From Ignavibacteriaceae bacterium (GTDB lineage Bacteria > Bacteroidota > Ignavibacteria > Ignavibacteriales > Ignavibacteriaceae): a DNA stretch of 17,361 bases. Location of the stretch: positions 1-17,361 of the forward strand of contig JANWIS010000204.1 of NCBI GenBank assembly GCA_025449775.1, in the 5' to 3' direction. This document shows, piece by piece, positions 7,717 to 15,743 of the stretch (its first letter is position 1; each line of letters starts with the position of its first letter). The notes under the pieces were generated by a model. It was not told the DNA's origin. It saw only the letters and a list, made by a program, of their open reading frames with translations, and ran no database searches. A program made the translations under genes and the position numbers.

Positions 7717-8991
7717 ATGTTCAGAGAAAAGTTAACTGCCGAGCTTACAAATTCCTGGCTGAATAACAAACGATGGAAAGGAGTAGTTCGCCCATACTCT
7801 GCTGAAGATGTTATTAACCTGAGAGGAACTATTAAAATAGAATACACCATTGCCAATTTAGGTGCTCAGAAACTCTGGTTAATGCTCAACAAAGAGAAAG
7901 TAGTTTGTGCATTAGGTGCATTAACTGGTAATCAGGCAGTACAGGAAGTTCAGGCTGGATTAAAATCAATTTATTGCAGCGGATGGCAAGTAGCTGGAGA
8001 TAATAACACTGCTGATACAATGTATCCCGATCAAAGCCTTTATCCGGTTAATAGTGTTCCAACACTTGTAAAAAAAATTAATAATGCTCTGTTAAGAACA
8101 GATCAGATTTATTGGAGCGAAAGGAGAAATTCAGTTGAATGGCTTGTTCCAATTGTTGCAGATGCAGAAGCAGGATTCGGAGGAAATCTGAATGCATTTG
8201 AATTAATGAAAAACATGATTGAAGCCGGTGCTTCCGGTGTTCATTTTGAAGATCAGCTTTCATCGGCAAAAAAATGCGGACATCTCGGAGGAAAAGTTTT
8301 AGTTCCAACTCAGGAAGCAATTAACAAGCTTATTGCTGCAAGACTTGCAGCCGATGTTCTGGATGTATCAACAATTCTGATTGCAAGGACCGATGCAGAT
8401 TCTGCCGGATTAATTACAAGCGATATTGATTTACGTGATGAGAAATTTTTAACCGGAGGAAGAACAGATGAAGGATTCTATTTTGTAAAAGCAGGATTGG
8501 AACAGGCAATTGACAGAGGAATTTCTTATGCTCCGTACGCTGATTTGCTTTGGTGCGAAACTTCAAAACCGGATTTAGTAGAAGCAAAAGAGTTTGCTGA
8601 TGCCATTCATAATAAATTCCCGGGAAAGTTATTAGCATATAACTGTTCACCTTCCTTCAACTGGAAAAAAAATCTTGACGAAAAACAGATGATTACTTTC
8701 CGTGAACAGCTTGCTGATATGGGTTACAAGTACCAGTTTATTACTCTTGCCGGCTGGCATGCACTTAATTTAAGTATGTTCAAGCTTGCTAGGAATTACC
8801 AGGATGATGGAATGCTTGCATACTCAAAATTTCAGCAGGAAGAATTTGAAGAAGAGAATGTAGGTTACAGGGCTGTCAAACATCAATCGTTTGTTGGTGT
8901 TGGCTATTACGATATTATTCAAAATATAATAATGAAGGGAAATGCTTCGACGACTGCTCTAATGCAATCAACTGAAGCAGCAGAATTTTAA
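7717..8991 (+). CDS. aceA: Isocitrate lyase
   Basis: Isocitrate lyase splits isocitrate into succinate and glyoxylate, the entry step of the glyoxylate shunt that allows growth on acetate or fatty acids. The 424-residue length fits the common bacterial form. The active-site signature KKCGH is at 185-189 with catalytic C187, and VADAEAGFGG and GVHFEDQ supply the metal-binding acidic residues expected in the family. CSPSFNWKK and ITLAGWHALN further along are also family-typical. The KKCGH motif separates it from the related methylisocitrate lyases. It follows malate synthase in the same direction. No isocitrate dehydrogenase kinase gene (aceK) is present here, so flux control may be transcriptional. 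The run ends in a strong terminator at 9082-9123. Confidence 0.97.
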   Translation: MFREKLTAELTNSWLNNKRWKGVVRPYSAEDVINLRGTIKIEYTIANLGAQKLWLMLNKEKVVCALGALTGNQAVQEVQAGLKSIYCSGWQVAGDNNTADTMYPDQSLYPVNSVPTLVKKINNALLRTDQIYWSERRNSVEWLVPIVADAEAGFGGNLNAFELMKNMIEAGASGVHFEDQLSSAKKCGHLGGKVLVPTQEAINKLIAARLAADVLDVSTILIARTDADSAGLITSDIDLRDEKFLTGGRTDEGFYFVKAGLEQAIDRGISYAPYADLLWCETSKPDLVEAKEFADAIHNKFPGKLLAYNCSPSFNWKKNLDEKQMITFREQLADMGYKYQFITLAGWHALNLSMFKLARNYQDDGMLAYSKFQQEEFEEENVGYRAVKHQSFVGVGYYDIIQNIIMKGNASTTALMQSTEAAEF

Positions 8992-9016
8992 ATCCAACCT
9001 CTCCGCATAGCCCTCA

Positions 9017-9064
9017 GCTCTTAATCCTTTGGAAATCATAGTTGGGTCTCCGGGGATTAAGAGC
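9017..9064. repeat. 11-bp perfect inverted repeat downstream of aceA
   Basis: Arms gctcttaatcc (9017-9027) and ggattaagagc (9054-9064) are perfectly complementary around a 26-base loop. No T tract follows, so it is not itself an intrinsic terminator. It sits between the aceA stop and the strong terminator, where it could protect the 3' end of the transcript or bind a protein. It is more GC-rich than its surroundings. Confidence 0.6.
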
Positions 9065-9081
9065 CCGAATTAAAAATCATA

Positions 9082-9123
9082 AACCACCTTGAAATAAAAT
9101 CAAGGTGGTTCTTTTTATTTTTT
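9082..9123 (+). terminator. Rho-independent terminator of the aceBA block, possibly bidirectional
   Basis: A perfect 11-bp stem, aaccaccttga (9082-9092) with tcaaggtggtt (9100-9110), encloses a 7-base A-rich loop and is followed by ctttttatttttt. It ends 17 bases before the stop of the convergent chitinase gene. Read on the minus strand the stem is followed by a poorer T-rich run, so it may also terminate the chitinase transcript, less efficiently. Confidence 0.92.
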
Positions 9124-9140
9124 ATCAGGTTTAGAATTAT

Positions 9141-12137
9141 TTACTTCACCAAGTTCATCTTTTTAATTAATACATTGCTTCCACCTGCACGAAGCTGATA
9201 TATATAAATTCCGCTGGGTAGATTTCCTGCATTCCATATCTCATTGTAATTTCCAGCAGTAAGTGTTCCGGAGATAAGTGTTGTGATTTCTTCACCTAGC
9301 ATATTGTATATTTTTAGCGTAACATAACTTTGTTCAGGTATGCTGAAATTAATTGTCGTCGAAGGATTGAACGGATTCGGATAGTTTTGTTCCAGAGAAA
9401 ACACATCAGGTGTTCCATCATTTTCAGAATTTCCTGTTTCTTTTGATAGCATTGATCCGTCTGTAGTTTCCATAAACCGGATATTGTCTGCATAATAAGT
9501 TTTTTGTGCGCTCGTAAAATTTTGAATTACAACACTGTGAACAATTCTGTTGTTTGGATTAAGCTGATTTATTGGAATTGAAACTACATTCCATTGGTTA
9601 GCTGGGACTTGTATGTTGCCGACTGTTGGGAATGATTGTCCCTGATCATTCTCAAAGTATACTCCTAAAATTATTCCGCTTGAACCACCATAAGCTGCAA
9701 ATTCAAAACTTGTGAAATTGCTTGTGTTTACATTCACAGGATTTCCCCAGGAACCGCTTCGTAATCTGAATCCACCCCAGCCGTTTTGAATAACTTTTGT
9801 TGAATAGGAACCTTGATAGACTGGCGAAGTATTGTTGAAAGTTAAACTTGTACTCCAGGAAGTATTAATCCATGGTGCCACAAGTGATTCTTCATACAAA
9901 ACAAGCCCGGATGTAACTTGCTGCAACCCCGTTGTAAAGCTGAAAACAGTTGACCAGTTACTTGTTCCACTTCCATTCGAAGCATTAACACGCCAGTAGT
10001 AACTTGAACTTTGTGAAAGTCCGTTTACGCTGAATGAAGTAGATGTAATTCCGTTCTGATCAACTACAGTACTGGTGAATGAAGAATTTGTTGATACCTG
10101 CAAACGATATGATGTAGCTCCGTTTGAAGTGTTCCAGCTTAATGTCGGATTAAGTGAAATAATTGTGGCACCATTTGATGGTGATGTGAGAATTGGAGCT
10201 TGAGGGATTGAAGGTGTTCCTGTTCCGATAAAACGAAGTTCATCGACAAAAAATGTTTTAAGTGCACCGCCAATTTCCTGTAATGAAATTCTGTTGATGA
10301 TTTGATTATTTGGATTAAGCTGTGTCATAGGAATCGAAATTACAAACCACTGATTTACGGGAAGCGTAATGGAATTTATATGCGGAAAAGTTTGACCATT
10401 ATCATTTTCTAAATAAATGGAAAGCTTTGTATTTAAATTCGTTGCGTAAACTGCAAATTCCAGCTTCTGATATTGATTTGTGTTAATTCCCAAAATACCC
10501 CAATTACCGTAATGCATGCTCAGTGCACCCCAGGCTCTTGTCAGCACTGTTTTTATTGATTTACTGCCCGAATAATATTTTTCTGTGCTGTTGAAATTAA
10601 TATTTGCATTCCATGAATTGTTCACCCATGGTGATTGTAATGCGTCGGAGTAAATTATTAAGTCGTTTGATCCGCTTGCCGTATTCTGAACATTTACTGT
10701 TACGGAAGCTGTTGTTGTGTTACCTGCTGCATCTCTTGCAGTCGCGGACAATGTATGATTTCCATTTGTTGTTTGTGTTGTATTACATGAAACACTGTAA
10801 GGAGATGTCGGATCTTCATTTCCAAGTGGTGACCCATCTAGTTTAAATTGAACTCCAACTACACCAACATTATCCGATGCGTTTGCACTTACAGTGATCG
10901 TACCATTTACAGTTGCACCATTTAAAGGAGAAGTAATGCTGATTATTGGTGGGATTAGATCCTGGTTTCCACCTCCGCCATTGAGTGCAGTTTTAACAGC
11001 TTGGAGAAGAAGATCACGTTGACCTTGCGGCATATTTGGTCTGTAACCTCCACCAAGCTCCCAGATAATTAATCCACCAATTCCTTTTGATCGTGCATAA
11101 TCAAATTTTGCCTGGACAGTTGTTTCTTCATCATAAGAAATAAATTTATCATTTACCGAACCGGAATTATCAATGCTCAGGTAAGAACATTTTGCAACAT
11201 CATCCCAGTGATAACGGGTTGGCTGATAATAATCCTGCATAATTGTATAGTAAGGAACATTCCCCTGTACAGAAGGTGCTGTTGTCCAGCTTTGTCGTGG
11301 CTCAGTAGCACCTCCTGTAGTTGTCCCGCTGCCCCCGCTCCAAACATATCCGTAGAAATCTATTCCGATTCCAATTTTGCTTGCCGGTATTCCTGCATTA
11401 ATAAAAGCATCCACATTTGAGTTTGCGCAAGGCACGTAATTTCCCGGACAGCATGGAAAATGATAACCTCCATTGTAAACAGGTGAGTTGTGCCATGTAA
11501 CCCATCCTGACCATGCACCTGACATGTCATAAGTCATCAGGTTGATCTGATCGAAGTGTTGATGAATCTGTGCAAAGATATCCGCTTCAGTTCCATTAGC
11601 TGCAGTTAGCAACGGACGTGGTTGAATTAAATCAAGTGCTGTCCTTAGTGCTGTGATTAGTGCAATGTACTGAGTTGCATCAGATGATTGTAACGGTTCC
11701 CAATCAATATCAACTCCATCATAGCCCCGGGTTGTAATAAAGCTTACAAGGTTTGCAACAAACGTTGCAAGGTTAACCGGGTTAGTTGCGCCGAGAAAAC
11801 CATTTCTGCTGTTCCATCCGCCAACAGATATTATTACTTTCTTCCCGGCATTATGTGCACGGGTTAGCAACTCAGTTGAATTTGCTAAAGTTATGCTGTT
11901 TGATTCTGTATCGAGTGTACCGTTTGAGTTCGGTACTAATGCAAAGTGTACTATGTGAGTTACGGCTGAGTAATCAATATCCTGAGCGGGTAAATGTCCG
12001 TTATTATTATACCCTTGCATCCATCCGGCATAATATGCAGTTGCCCAAACATCCGATTGTGCTGAAGCTGAACCGGGTTTAAAAACTAACAGGATAAAAA
12101 CCATTATCCCGTAGAAAAAGTTTTTTTGTGCCATCAT
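9141..12137 (-). CDS. Secreted multidomain GH18 chitinase with type IX sorting domain
   Basis: A 998-residue secreted glycoside hydrolase. Residues 1-26 are a signal peptide (K5, hydrophobic FFYGIMVFILLVF, cleavage near SASA-Q). The GH18 domain (about 29-386) has SVGGWNS, the catalytic YDGVDIDWEP with D143, D145 and proton donor E147, MTYDMSG at 201-207 and IIWELGGG at 358-364. It is followed by an Ig-like domain (396-485), a beta-sandwich, carbohydrate-binding-like module (492-638), a fibronectin III-like domain (646-736), a second copy of that module (744-890), and the type IX secretion sorting domain from QNYPNPFNPSTT (917) to the end. Chitin is the likeliest substrate; an endo-beta-N-acetylglucosaminidase is possible. 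The ATG pair at 12132-12137 follows aagga by about 11 bases. The gene begins 37 bases after a degenerate receiver gene in the same direction. Confidence 0.93.
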   Translation of the reverse strand: MMAQKNFFYGIMVFILLVFKPGSASAQSDVWATAYYAGWMQGYNNNGHLPAQDIDYSAVTHIVHFALVPNSNGTLDTESNSITLANSTELLTRAHNAGKKVIISVGGWNSRNGFLGATNPVNLATFVANLVSFITTRGYDGVDIDWEPLQSSDATQYIALITALRTALDLIQPRPLLTAANGTEADIFAQIHQHFDQINLMTYDMSGAWSGWVTWHNSPVYNGGYHFPCCPGNYVPCANSNVDAFINAGIPASKIGIGIDFYGYVWSGGSGTTTGGATEPRQSWTTAPSVQGNVPYYTIMQDYYQPTRYHWDDVAKCSYLSIDNSGSVNDKFISYDEETTVQAKFDYARSKGIGGLIIWELGGGYRPNMPQGQRDLLLQAVKTALNGGGGNQDLIPPIISITSPLNGATVNGTITVSANASDNVGVVGVQFKLDGSPLGNEDPTSPYSVSCNTTQTTNGNHTLSATARDAAGNTTTASVTVNVQNTASGSNDLIIYSDALQSPWVNNSWNANINFNSTEKYYSGSKSIKTVLTRAWGALSMHYGNWGILGINTNQYQKLEFAVYATNLNTKLSIYLENDNGQTFPHINSITLPVNQWFVISIPMTQLNPNNQIINRISLQEIGGALKTFFVDELRFIGTGTPSIPQAPILTSPSNGATIISLNPTLSWNTSNGATSYRLQVSTNSSFTSTVVDQNGITSTSFSVNGLSQSSSYYWRVNASNGSGTSNWSTVFSFTTGLQQVTSGLVLYEESLVAPWINTSWSTSLTFNNTSPVYQGSYSTKVIQNGWGGFRLRSGSWGNPVNVNTSNFTSFEFAAYGGSSGIILGVYFENDQGQSFPTVGNIQVPANQWNVVSIPINQLNPNNRIVHSVVIQNFTSAQKTYYADNIRFMETTDGSMLSKETGNSENDGTPDVFSLEQNYPNPFNPSTTINFSIPEQSYVTLKIYNMLGEEITTLISGTLTAGNYNEIWNAGNLPSGIYIYQLRAGGSNVLIKKMNLVK
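9468..9908 (-). repeat. Second copy of the carbohydrate-binding-like module in the large chitinase
   Basis: Residues 744-890 repeat the module at 10224-10664. Both copies open with a LIIYSD.L..PW or LVLYEESL.APW segment and share W..SW...L.FN, ENDxGQxFP, P.NQW.V.SIP..QLNPNN and a closing Y.D..RF motif. The pattern suggests a galactose-binding-like jelly roll. I do not recognise a specific CBM family. Confidence 0.75.
10224..10664 (-). repeat. First copy of the carbohydrate-binding-like module in the large chitinase
   Basis: Residues 492-638, separated from the second copy by the fibronectin III-like domain. The most conserved block is LENDNGQTFP followed by PVNQWFVISIPMTQLNPNNQ, against FENDQGQSFP and PANQWNVVSIPINQLNPNNR in the other copy. 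The sequences differ enough elsewhere to show an old internal duplication rather than a recent one. Confidence 0.75.
10992..12053 (-). repeat. GH18-coding region paralogous to 16299-17360
   Basis: This stretch and 16299-17360 encode the same catalytic domain and align without gaps at protein level. My hand alignment finds about 82 differences over about 354 residues. The DNA remains very similar in places, for example around 11020-11110 and 16330-16420. This is a gene duplication in the same orientation with four kilobases of unrelated genes between the copies. Confidence 0.88.
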
Positions 12138-12174
12138 AATATTCTGTTCCTTACAGTTATTAGTGATAATAATT

Positions 12175-12618
12175 TTAATTTAATTTCTGAATGTCGTTTT
12201 TATTTTTTGCAATGAGGTGGTCAATCTTTTGTGAGGATTTTAGAATCGTTAAAAGATTTTTATAAATAATTCCTGAAAGTATATCCACCACTTTGTTGAA
12301 ATGCATTCGCTGGTCAAAAACATAATCTGCACCTGTCTTCCTCCATTTTTTCAAATTTTCATCCGAGGAATCACTGTTCAATACAATTACAACAAGATTG
12401 ATGTTTCGGAGTTTAATATCTTTTAATTTTTTGAAATCGGTTTTTTCTATTTTGTGAAAAGCGGTTATCAATACCTTCACATTATCTTTTAAAATTGCAG
12501 CTTCAGCTTCTGTTAAATTTTTTGTAACTCCTGTTACCTGAACATCTGCAAGAACTGAGAGTGCATTTGATAAACGATCGGCAAGAACTTCAGAATCACT
12601 ATTTATTATTACATTCAT
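12175..12618 (-). CDS. Degenerate receiver-domain (pseudo-receiver) protein
   Basis: A 147-residue protein with a CheY-like fold pattern but without phosphorylation chemistry. Strand 1 is MNVIINSDSE. Strand 3, where the acceptor aspartate should be, reads VKVLITAFHK with T52/A53 instead. Strand 4 reads VVIVLNSDSS, and the strand 5 motif GADYVFDQ has Q103 where lysine is usual. The GADYVFD-x(5)-F pattern is typical of small CheY-like proteins, which supports receiver ancestry. The charged C-terminal tail (130-147) looks helical. It cannot be a normal phosphoswitch, so a constitutive protein-interaction role is the best inference. The ATG at 12616-12618 follows ggaag by six bases. It precedes the large chitinase by 37 bases with no terminator between, so the two are probably one operon. 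Confidence 0.75.
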   Translation of the reverse strand: MNVIINSDSEVLADRLSNALSVLADVQVTGVTKNLTEAEAAILKDNVKVLITAFHKIEKTDFKKLKDIKLRNINLVVIVLNSDSSDENLKKWRKTGADYVFDQRMHFNKVVDILSGIIYKNLLTILKSSQKIDHLIAKNKNDIQKLN

Positions 12619-12802
12619 TTAAACTTCCGGTTGAGATTTTATTTTTTAATGAACGGCACAAAAATACTTTTGATCCCCTACCCTGCGGTATAGTACAAAT
12701 GATTTATCTTCTGTATAAAAACAGTCTGAAACCTTATAGTCAGAGCAGAGGATAATTAATACTTTGCAGGTTGAAAGAATGTAATAAGGGAAGTGAAATG
12801 AC

Positions 12803-12821
12803 TGTAGTATAATATACTACA
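12803..12821. promoter_or_regulatory. 19-bp perfect palindrome, candidate operator
   Basis: TGTAGTATA-A-TATACTACA has two perfect 9-bp arms around one central base. It lies in the 258-base gap between the flippase stop (12877) and the start of the pseudo-receiver gene (12618). A 9-1-9 layout is typical of sites for dimeric repressors and too tight for a stable RNA hairpin. It sits about 185 bases before the ATG on the minus strand, so it fits an upstream activator or operator site for the pseudo-receiver/chitinase operon. No regulator gene that would bind it is identifiable here. Confidence 0.5.
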
Positions 12822-12876
12822 TCTAATATTCAATGAAATGATAAGTACGAACTTGTTGTGTTAAGCTTAGGCGAAG

Positions 12877-14370
12877 TTATAAATTGAACAAACGTGAAGT
12901 AGTTTCTGAAAACCTTTTAGGAATGATAGTTAGAACTAATCCAAATTCTTTTTTGGTAAGAACATTTGCTGCAATCAAAAAGGCTGTATAGATAATAATT
13001 CCAATCAATCCGCTCAAATACCAAATGTTTAAATGGCTTTCGACATACCAGACAAGAACTCCAGAGAATATTCCGGCTATTAATGATTTCAGAATAACCC
13101 AAAGATTTTCTTTATTGAAACATCCTTGCGGAAGCAAATGAATGAACATTACCATCACACAGGTTTCTGTGATTAAAGTTGAAATCATCGCACCGATTGC
13201 ACCATTTCCATAATCATTTTGAAAAAAAGGAATGAGCCAGAAATTTAAACCAATATTTATAAACGTTGCAATGATAGAAACAATGGAAAGTGCACGTTGT
13301 TTATCAGCAGAGATATCAACAGTTGAAATGATAAAATTAATATATATCAGTGGAATGATCAGAGCTAATCCTTGCAAAAGAATTACCGAATTTGAATATT
13401 CTTCAAGACCAAAAAGTAAATTGACAACAGGACTTGCAAGTGTTATCAAACAAAATGTTATTGCTACAGCGACGATCACTGTTGCATCAAGAGTTTGTCT
13501 TGCAGTTTGAAAAAATTCTGTGTGAGATTGTTTCCACAATCTTGAAAAAACAGGGAACACAACAATGTGCAGTATTGACGGGAAGAACATCATTGTATCG
13601 AACAGCTTATACGGAGCTCCATACCATCCAACAACAGTGTCGTTAGTCATTGCGGAAAGCATTATGACATCGATGCGAAAATATATGAACGAGAAAAAAG
13701 TAGATATCAGGAACGGAAGACTACTTGCTAAAAGTCCTTTCCAAGATGAAGGAGTGATTTCAATTTTGAGAGTTACAAGTTTTGGAAGAAGTAAAAAACA
13801 GACTAGCAGATTTAAAAGCACACTCAATGTCATCACAATTGCAATAACAATAATTCCGTAACCAGCGAGTAACATCACTATCCCTACAACAGAAAGAGAA
13901 ACTCTTTCAATGATAACTGCAATTGAGCGGTAACGTAACTGTTCAAAACTTTGAAAAATTCTGTGGGCAAGGTCTGATATTGTTTCAAGAAGTTTTCCAA
14001 ATCCAAGTATCACTATAAGAGTAAATAATTCTGATGAATATCCTGTAATAAATAAATACAACAGCATCCCCAGCATTGCAATCACCCACATAATTAATCT
14101 GAGGCTTACTCCATTCATAAAGAACGAATTTACTTTAGATCGATCACGTGCAACTTCTTTAACAAAAAGACTGCTTATTCCAAGATCGATTATCAGTCCG
14201 CCGAATATTGTAAGTGACATTGCAAAGTACAGCTTTCCATAAGACTCAGCTCCGAGATAACGTGGAAGGAACATCATCAGAAAAAAAGAAGAGATCCAGG
14301 TAACAGCCTGTGCAGCAAACATTGCTTTCGTGTTATTTATTATTGAAGCTGTTGTTTCTCTCATAATCAT
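12877..14370 (-). CDS. Wzx-type polysaccharide flippase (MOP/MATE-like superfamily)
   Basis: A 497-residue integral membrane protein with about 12-14 hydrophobic helices, matching the polysaccharide transporter family that flips lipid-linked oligosaccharides across the inner membrane. The N-terminus (NNTKAMFAAQAVTWISSF, FLPRYLGAESYGKLYFAMSL, LGISSLFVKEVARD) is characteristic, as are an internal charged pair in YFRIDVIMLSAM and GWYGAPYKLFDTM, and a second-half IYINFIISTVDISADKQRA segment. It starts 10 bases after the glycosyltransferase stop, so the two are co-transcribed. The ATG at 14370 is used, but an in-frame ATG at 14364 is equally possible because neither has a good ribosome binding site. 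No Wzy polymerase or further glycan genes are seen, so the exported glycan is unknown. Confidence 0.9.
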   Translation of the reverse strand: MIMRETTASIINNTKAMFAAQAVTWISSFFLMMFLPRYLGAESYGKLYFAMSLTIFGGLIIDLGISSLFVKEVARDRSKVNSFFMNGVSLRLIMWVIAMLGMLLYLFITGYSSELFTLIVILGFGKLLETISDLAHRIFQSFEQLRYRSIAVIIERVSLSVVGIVMLLAGYGIIVIAIVMTLSVLLNLLVCFLLLPKLVTLKIEITPSSWKGLLASSLPFLISTFFSFIYFRIDVIMLSAMTNDTVVGWYGAPYKLFDTMMFFPSILHIVVFPVFSRLWKQSHTEFFQTARQTLDATVIVAVAITFCLITLASPVVNLLFGLEEYSNSVILLQGLALIIPLIYINFIISTVDISADKQRALSIVSIIATFINIGLNFWLIPFFQNDYGNGAIGAMISTLITETCVMVMFIHLLPQGCFNKENLWVILKSLIAGIFSGVLVWYVESHLNIWYLSGLIGIIIYTAFLIAANVLTKKEFGLVLTIIPKRFSETTSRLFNL

Positions 14371-14380
14371 TTCTGATGGG

Positions 14381-15694
14381 CTAGTTTGCCGGCTGGGTAA
14401 TTATTTTTTTATCTTCATCCTGATATGAATTTATAGTTATATCAGGAATAACTTCCGTCCAAACCCATTCCCATCTTCGCCTGATAATTTCTTCTTTTAA
14501 ATTTTTATTAAAATATTCTTGAATCCGTTCTTGTTCTTGTTGATATGATTTTGCATTTGTCATCAGTTCAATACAATTTTCGGCAAATGAATCAAAGTCA
14601 TTTGTTCTTCTCAGAAACTCATCAGGGTTATAAAAACCTGTTGCTGAATGTTCTGTGCAGACAACCGGGATTCCACGGTAAGCCGCTTCAAGAATCCTGA
14701 TACGAATTCCTTTGCTGACTAGAAGTGGGCTTGCAAGCACGGTAGTGGATTTCCATAATTCCTCAGCATCCTCAATATATTCCTGGTATAAAATGCCAAG
14801 TTCTTTGCATCTTGATATTAAATCTTGTCTTAATTCTTTCCCAATAATTTTTATAACCGAGTGAGGAACTTTTTCTTTTACTTTTGCTGCAACTTTTTCC
14901 ACAAACATTTCAGCACCGTTTCCTGCAGCCGAAAATGAAAGATGACCTAAAACTGTAAGAGTTGGTTGCTGAGGAAGTTGTTTTATTGAATGATTGGTAT
15001 TAACTGAATGCAAATAAGGTGGAATAAAAAATACATTCACTTTTCTCCTTGTCTGTCTTTCAAAATCTTTGTGCGCCATTGTAACTACAAATTGGCTTTG
15101 CTTAAGGATATGAATTTCTTTCCATAATAAAATCCAGTAAACAAGCCAGTTTGTTATTACTTTTATAAAACTTTTTTTGGAAAAATTCTCCCTCATTCGT
15201 ACTAGTGTTTTATCGGCATCAATATCATGGGCTGTAAATGAAATCCGGAATTTTCCAGATTTATTTAGATTTGAAAATGTATCCAGAAATAAATTCACAG
15301 TAATTCCTAAATGGATATCTCTGATATGATGCAGCCAGCAAAGCTCAATAATTTTAGTAGTCAATTTTTCGGATTCAATATCTTTCATTATGCAGCCCTG
15401 CCTGATAAAACTGGAAACCTGGTAAGCAAATCTTTCCCGGAGAGATTTTTTCCAATCAACATCAATATCGATAAAAGAAACACTTTCCACACCGGGAATA
15501 GAACTTAGTCCTCTTCGATTTATTTCATAAGAATTATAATCAAAATCATAAATCAAATCTTTCCCGTTGCAGATTAGAATGTGAAGATCGTGAATCCTCG
15601 AAAGCTGAATGACATCATTGTAAGCAGCATGTCTGTAACCCTGATCGAGTGGAAGCGGAGGTGCCTGAAGCACTAATAGAATTGGTCTTTTCAT
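14381..15694 (-). CDS. GT4-like (GT-B fold) glycosyltransferase
   Basis: A 437-residue cytoplasmic glycosyltransferase. The N-terminal Rossmann domain begins with RPILLVLQAPPLPLDQGYRH, the usual acceptor-side glycine-containing loop. The C-terminal domain has the nucleotide-sugar pattern: LTVLGHLSFSAAGNGAE, IKIIGKEL, a strand-helix ending in EYIEDAEELWKSTTVLASPL, and GIRIRILEAAYRGIPVVCTE followed by HSATGF, the E-x(7)-E-like region of retaining GT4 enzymes. Donor and acceptor cannot be read from sequence. With the flippase 10 bases downstream it likely builds or decorates a surface polysaccharide or glycolipid. A possible sigma-54 promoter lies 35 bases before its ATG. Confidence 0.85.
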   Translation of the reverse strand: MKRPILLVLQAPPLPLDQGYRHAAYNDVIQLSRIHDLHILICNGKDLIYDFDYNSYEINRRGLSSIPGVESVSFIDIDVDWKKSLRERFAYQVSSFIRQGCIMKDIESEKLTTKIIELCWLHHIRDIHLGITVNLFLDTFSNLNKSGKFRISFTAHDIDADKTLVRMRENFSKKSFIKVITNWLVYWILLWKEIHILKQSQFVVTMAHKDFERQTRRKVNVFFIPPYLHSVNTNHSIKQLPQQPTLTVLGHLSFSAAGNGAEMFVEKVAAKVKEKVPHSVIKIIGKELRQDLISRCKELGILYQEYIEDAEELWKSTTVLASPLLVSKGIRIRILEAAYRGIPVVCTEHSATGFYNPDEFLRRTNDFDSFAENCIELMTNAKSYQQEQERIQEYFNKNLKEEIIRRRWEWVWTEVIPDITINSYQDEDKKIITQPAN

Positions 15695-15728
15695 TTTTAT
15701 TTAATTATTGTCGGAACAATTTATAGTG

Positions 15729-15743
15729 ACAATTGATATGCCA
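15729..15743 (-). promoter_or_regulatory. Near-consensus sigma-54 (-24/-12) promoter before the glycosyltransferase
   Basis: On the minus strand the sequence TGGCAT-ATCAA-TTGT matches the sigma-54 consensus TGGCAC-N5-TTGC with correct spacing and two mismatches, one of them in the important -12 C. The -12 element would lie 35 bases before the ATG at 15694, which gives a short leader of about 20 bases. A sigma-54 activator is encoded at 5042-6037. The rest of the gap 15695-15980 has only AT-rich sequence and short weak hairpins. Confidence 0.35.

Noticed and set aside
11208..11420. Plus-strand ORFs inside the chitinase, flippase and glycosyltransferase genes
   Set aside because: They are antisense shadows of well-supported genes with no domain-like sequence of their own.
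12659..12690. Bacteroidetes-type promoter (-7 TATTTTTG) before the pseudo-receiver gene
   Set aside because: The -7-like box is present on the minus strand, but the nearest TTTG lies about 29 bases upstream instead of about 19, so the pair does not fit.
12561..12755. 64-residue plus-strand ORF over the start of the pseudo-receiver gene
   Set aside because: It overlaps a better supported gene on the other strand and has no recognisable motif; most likely chance.
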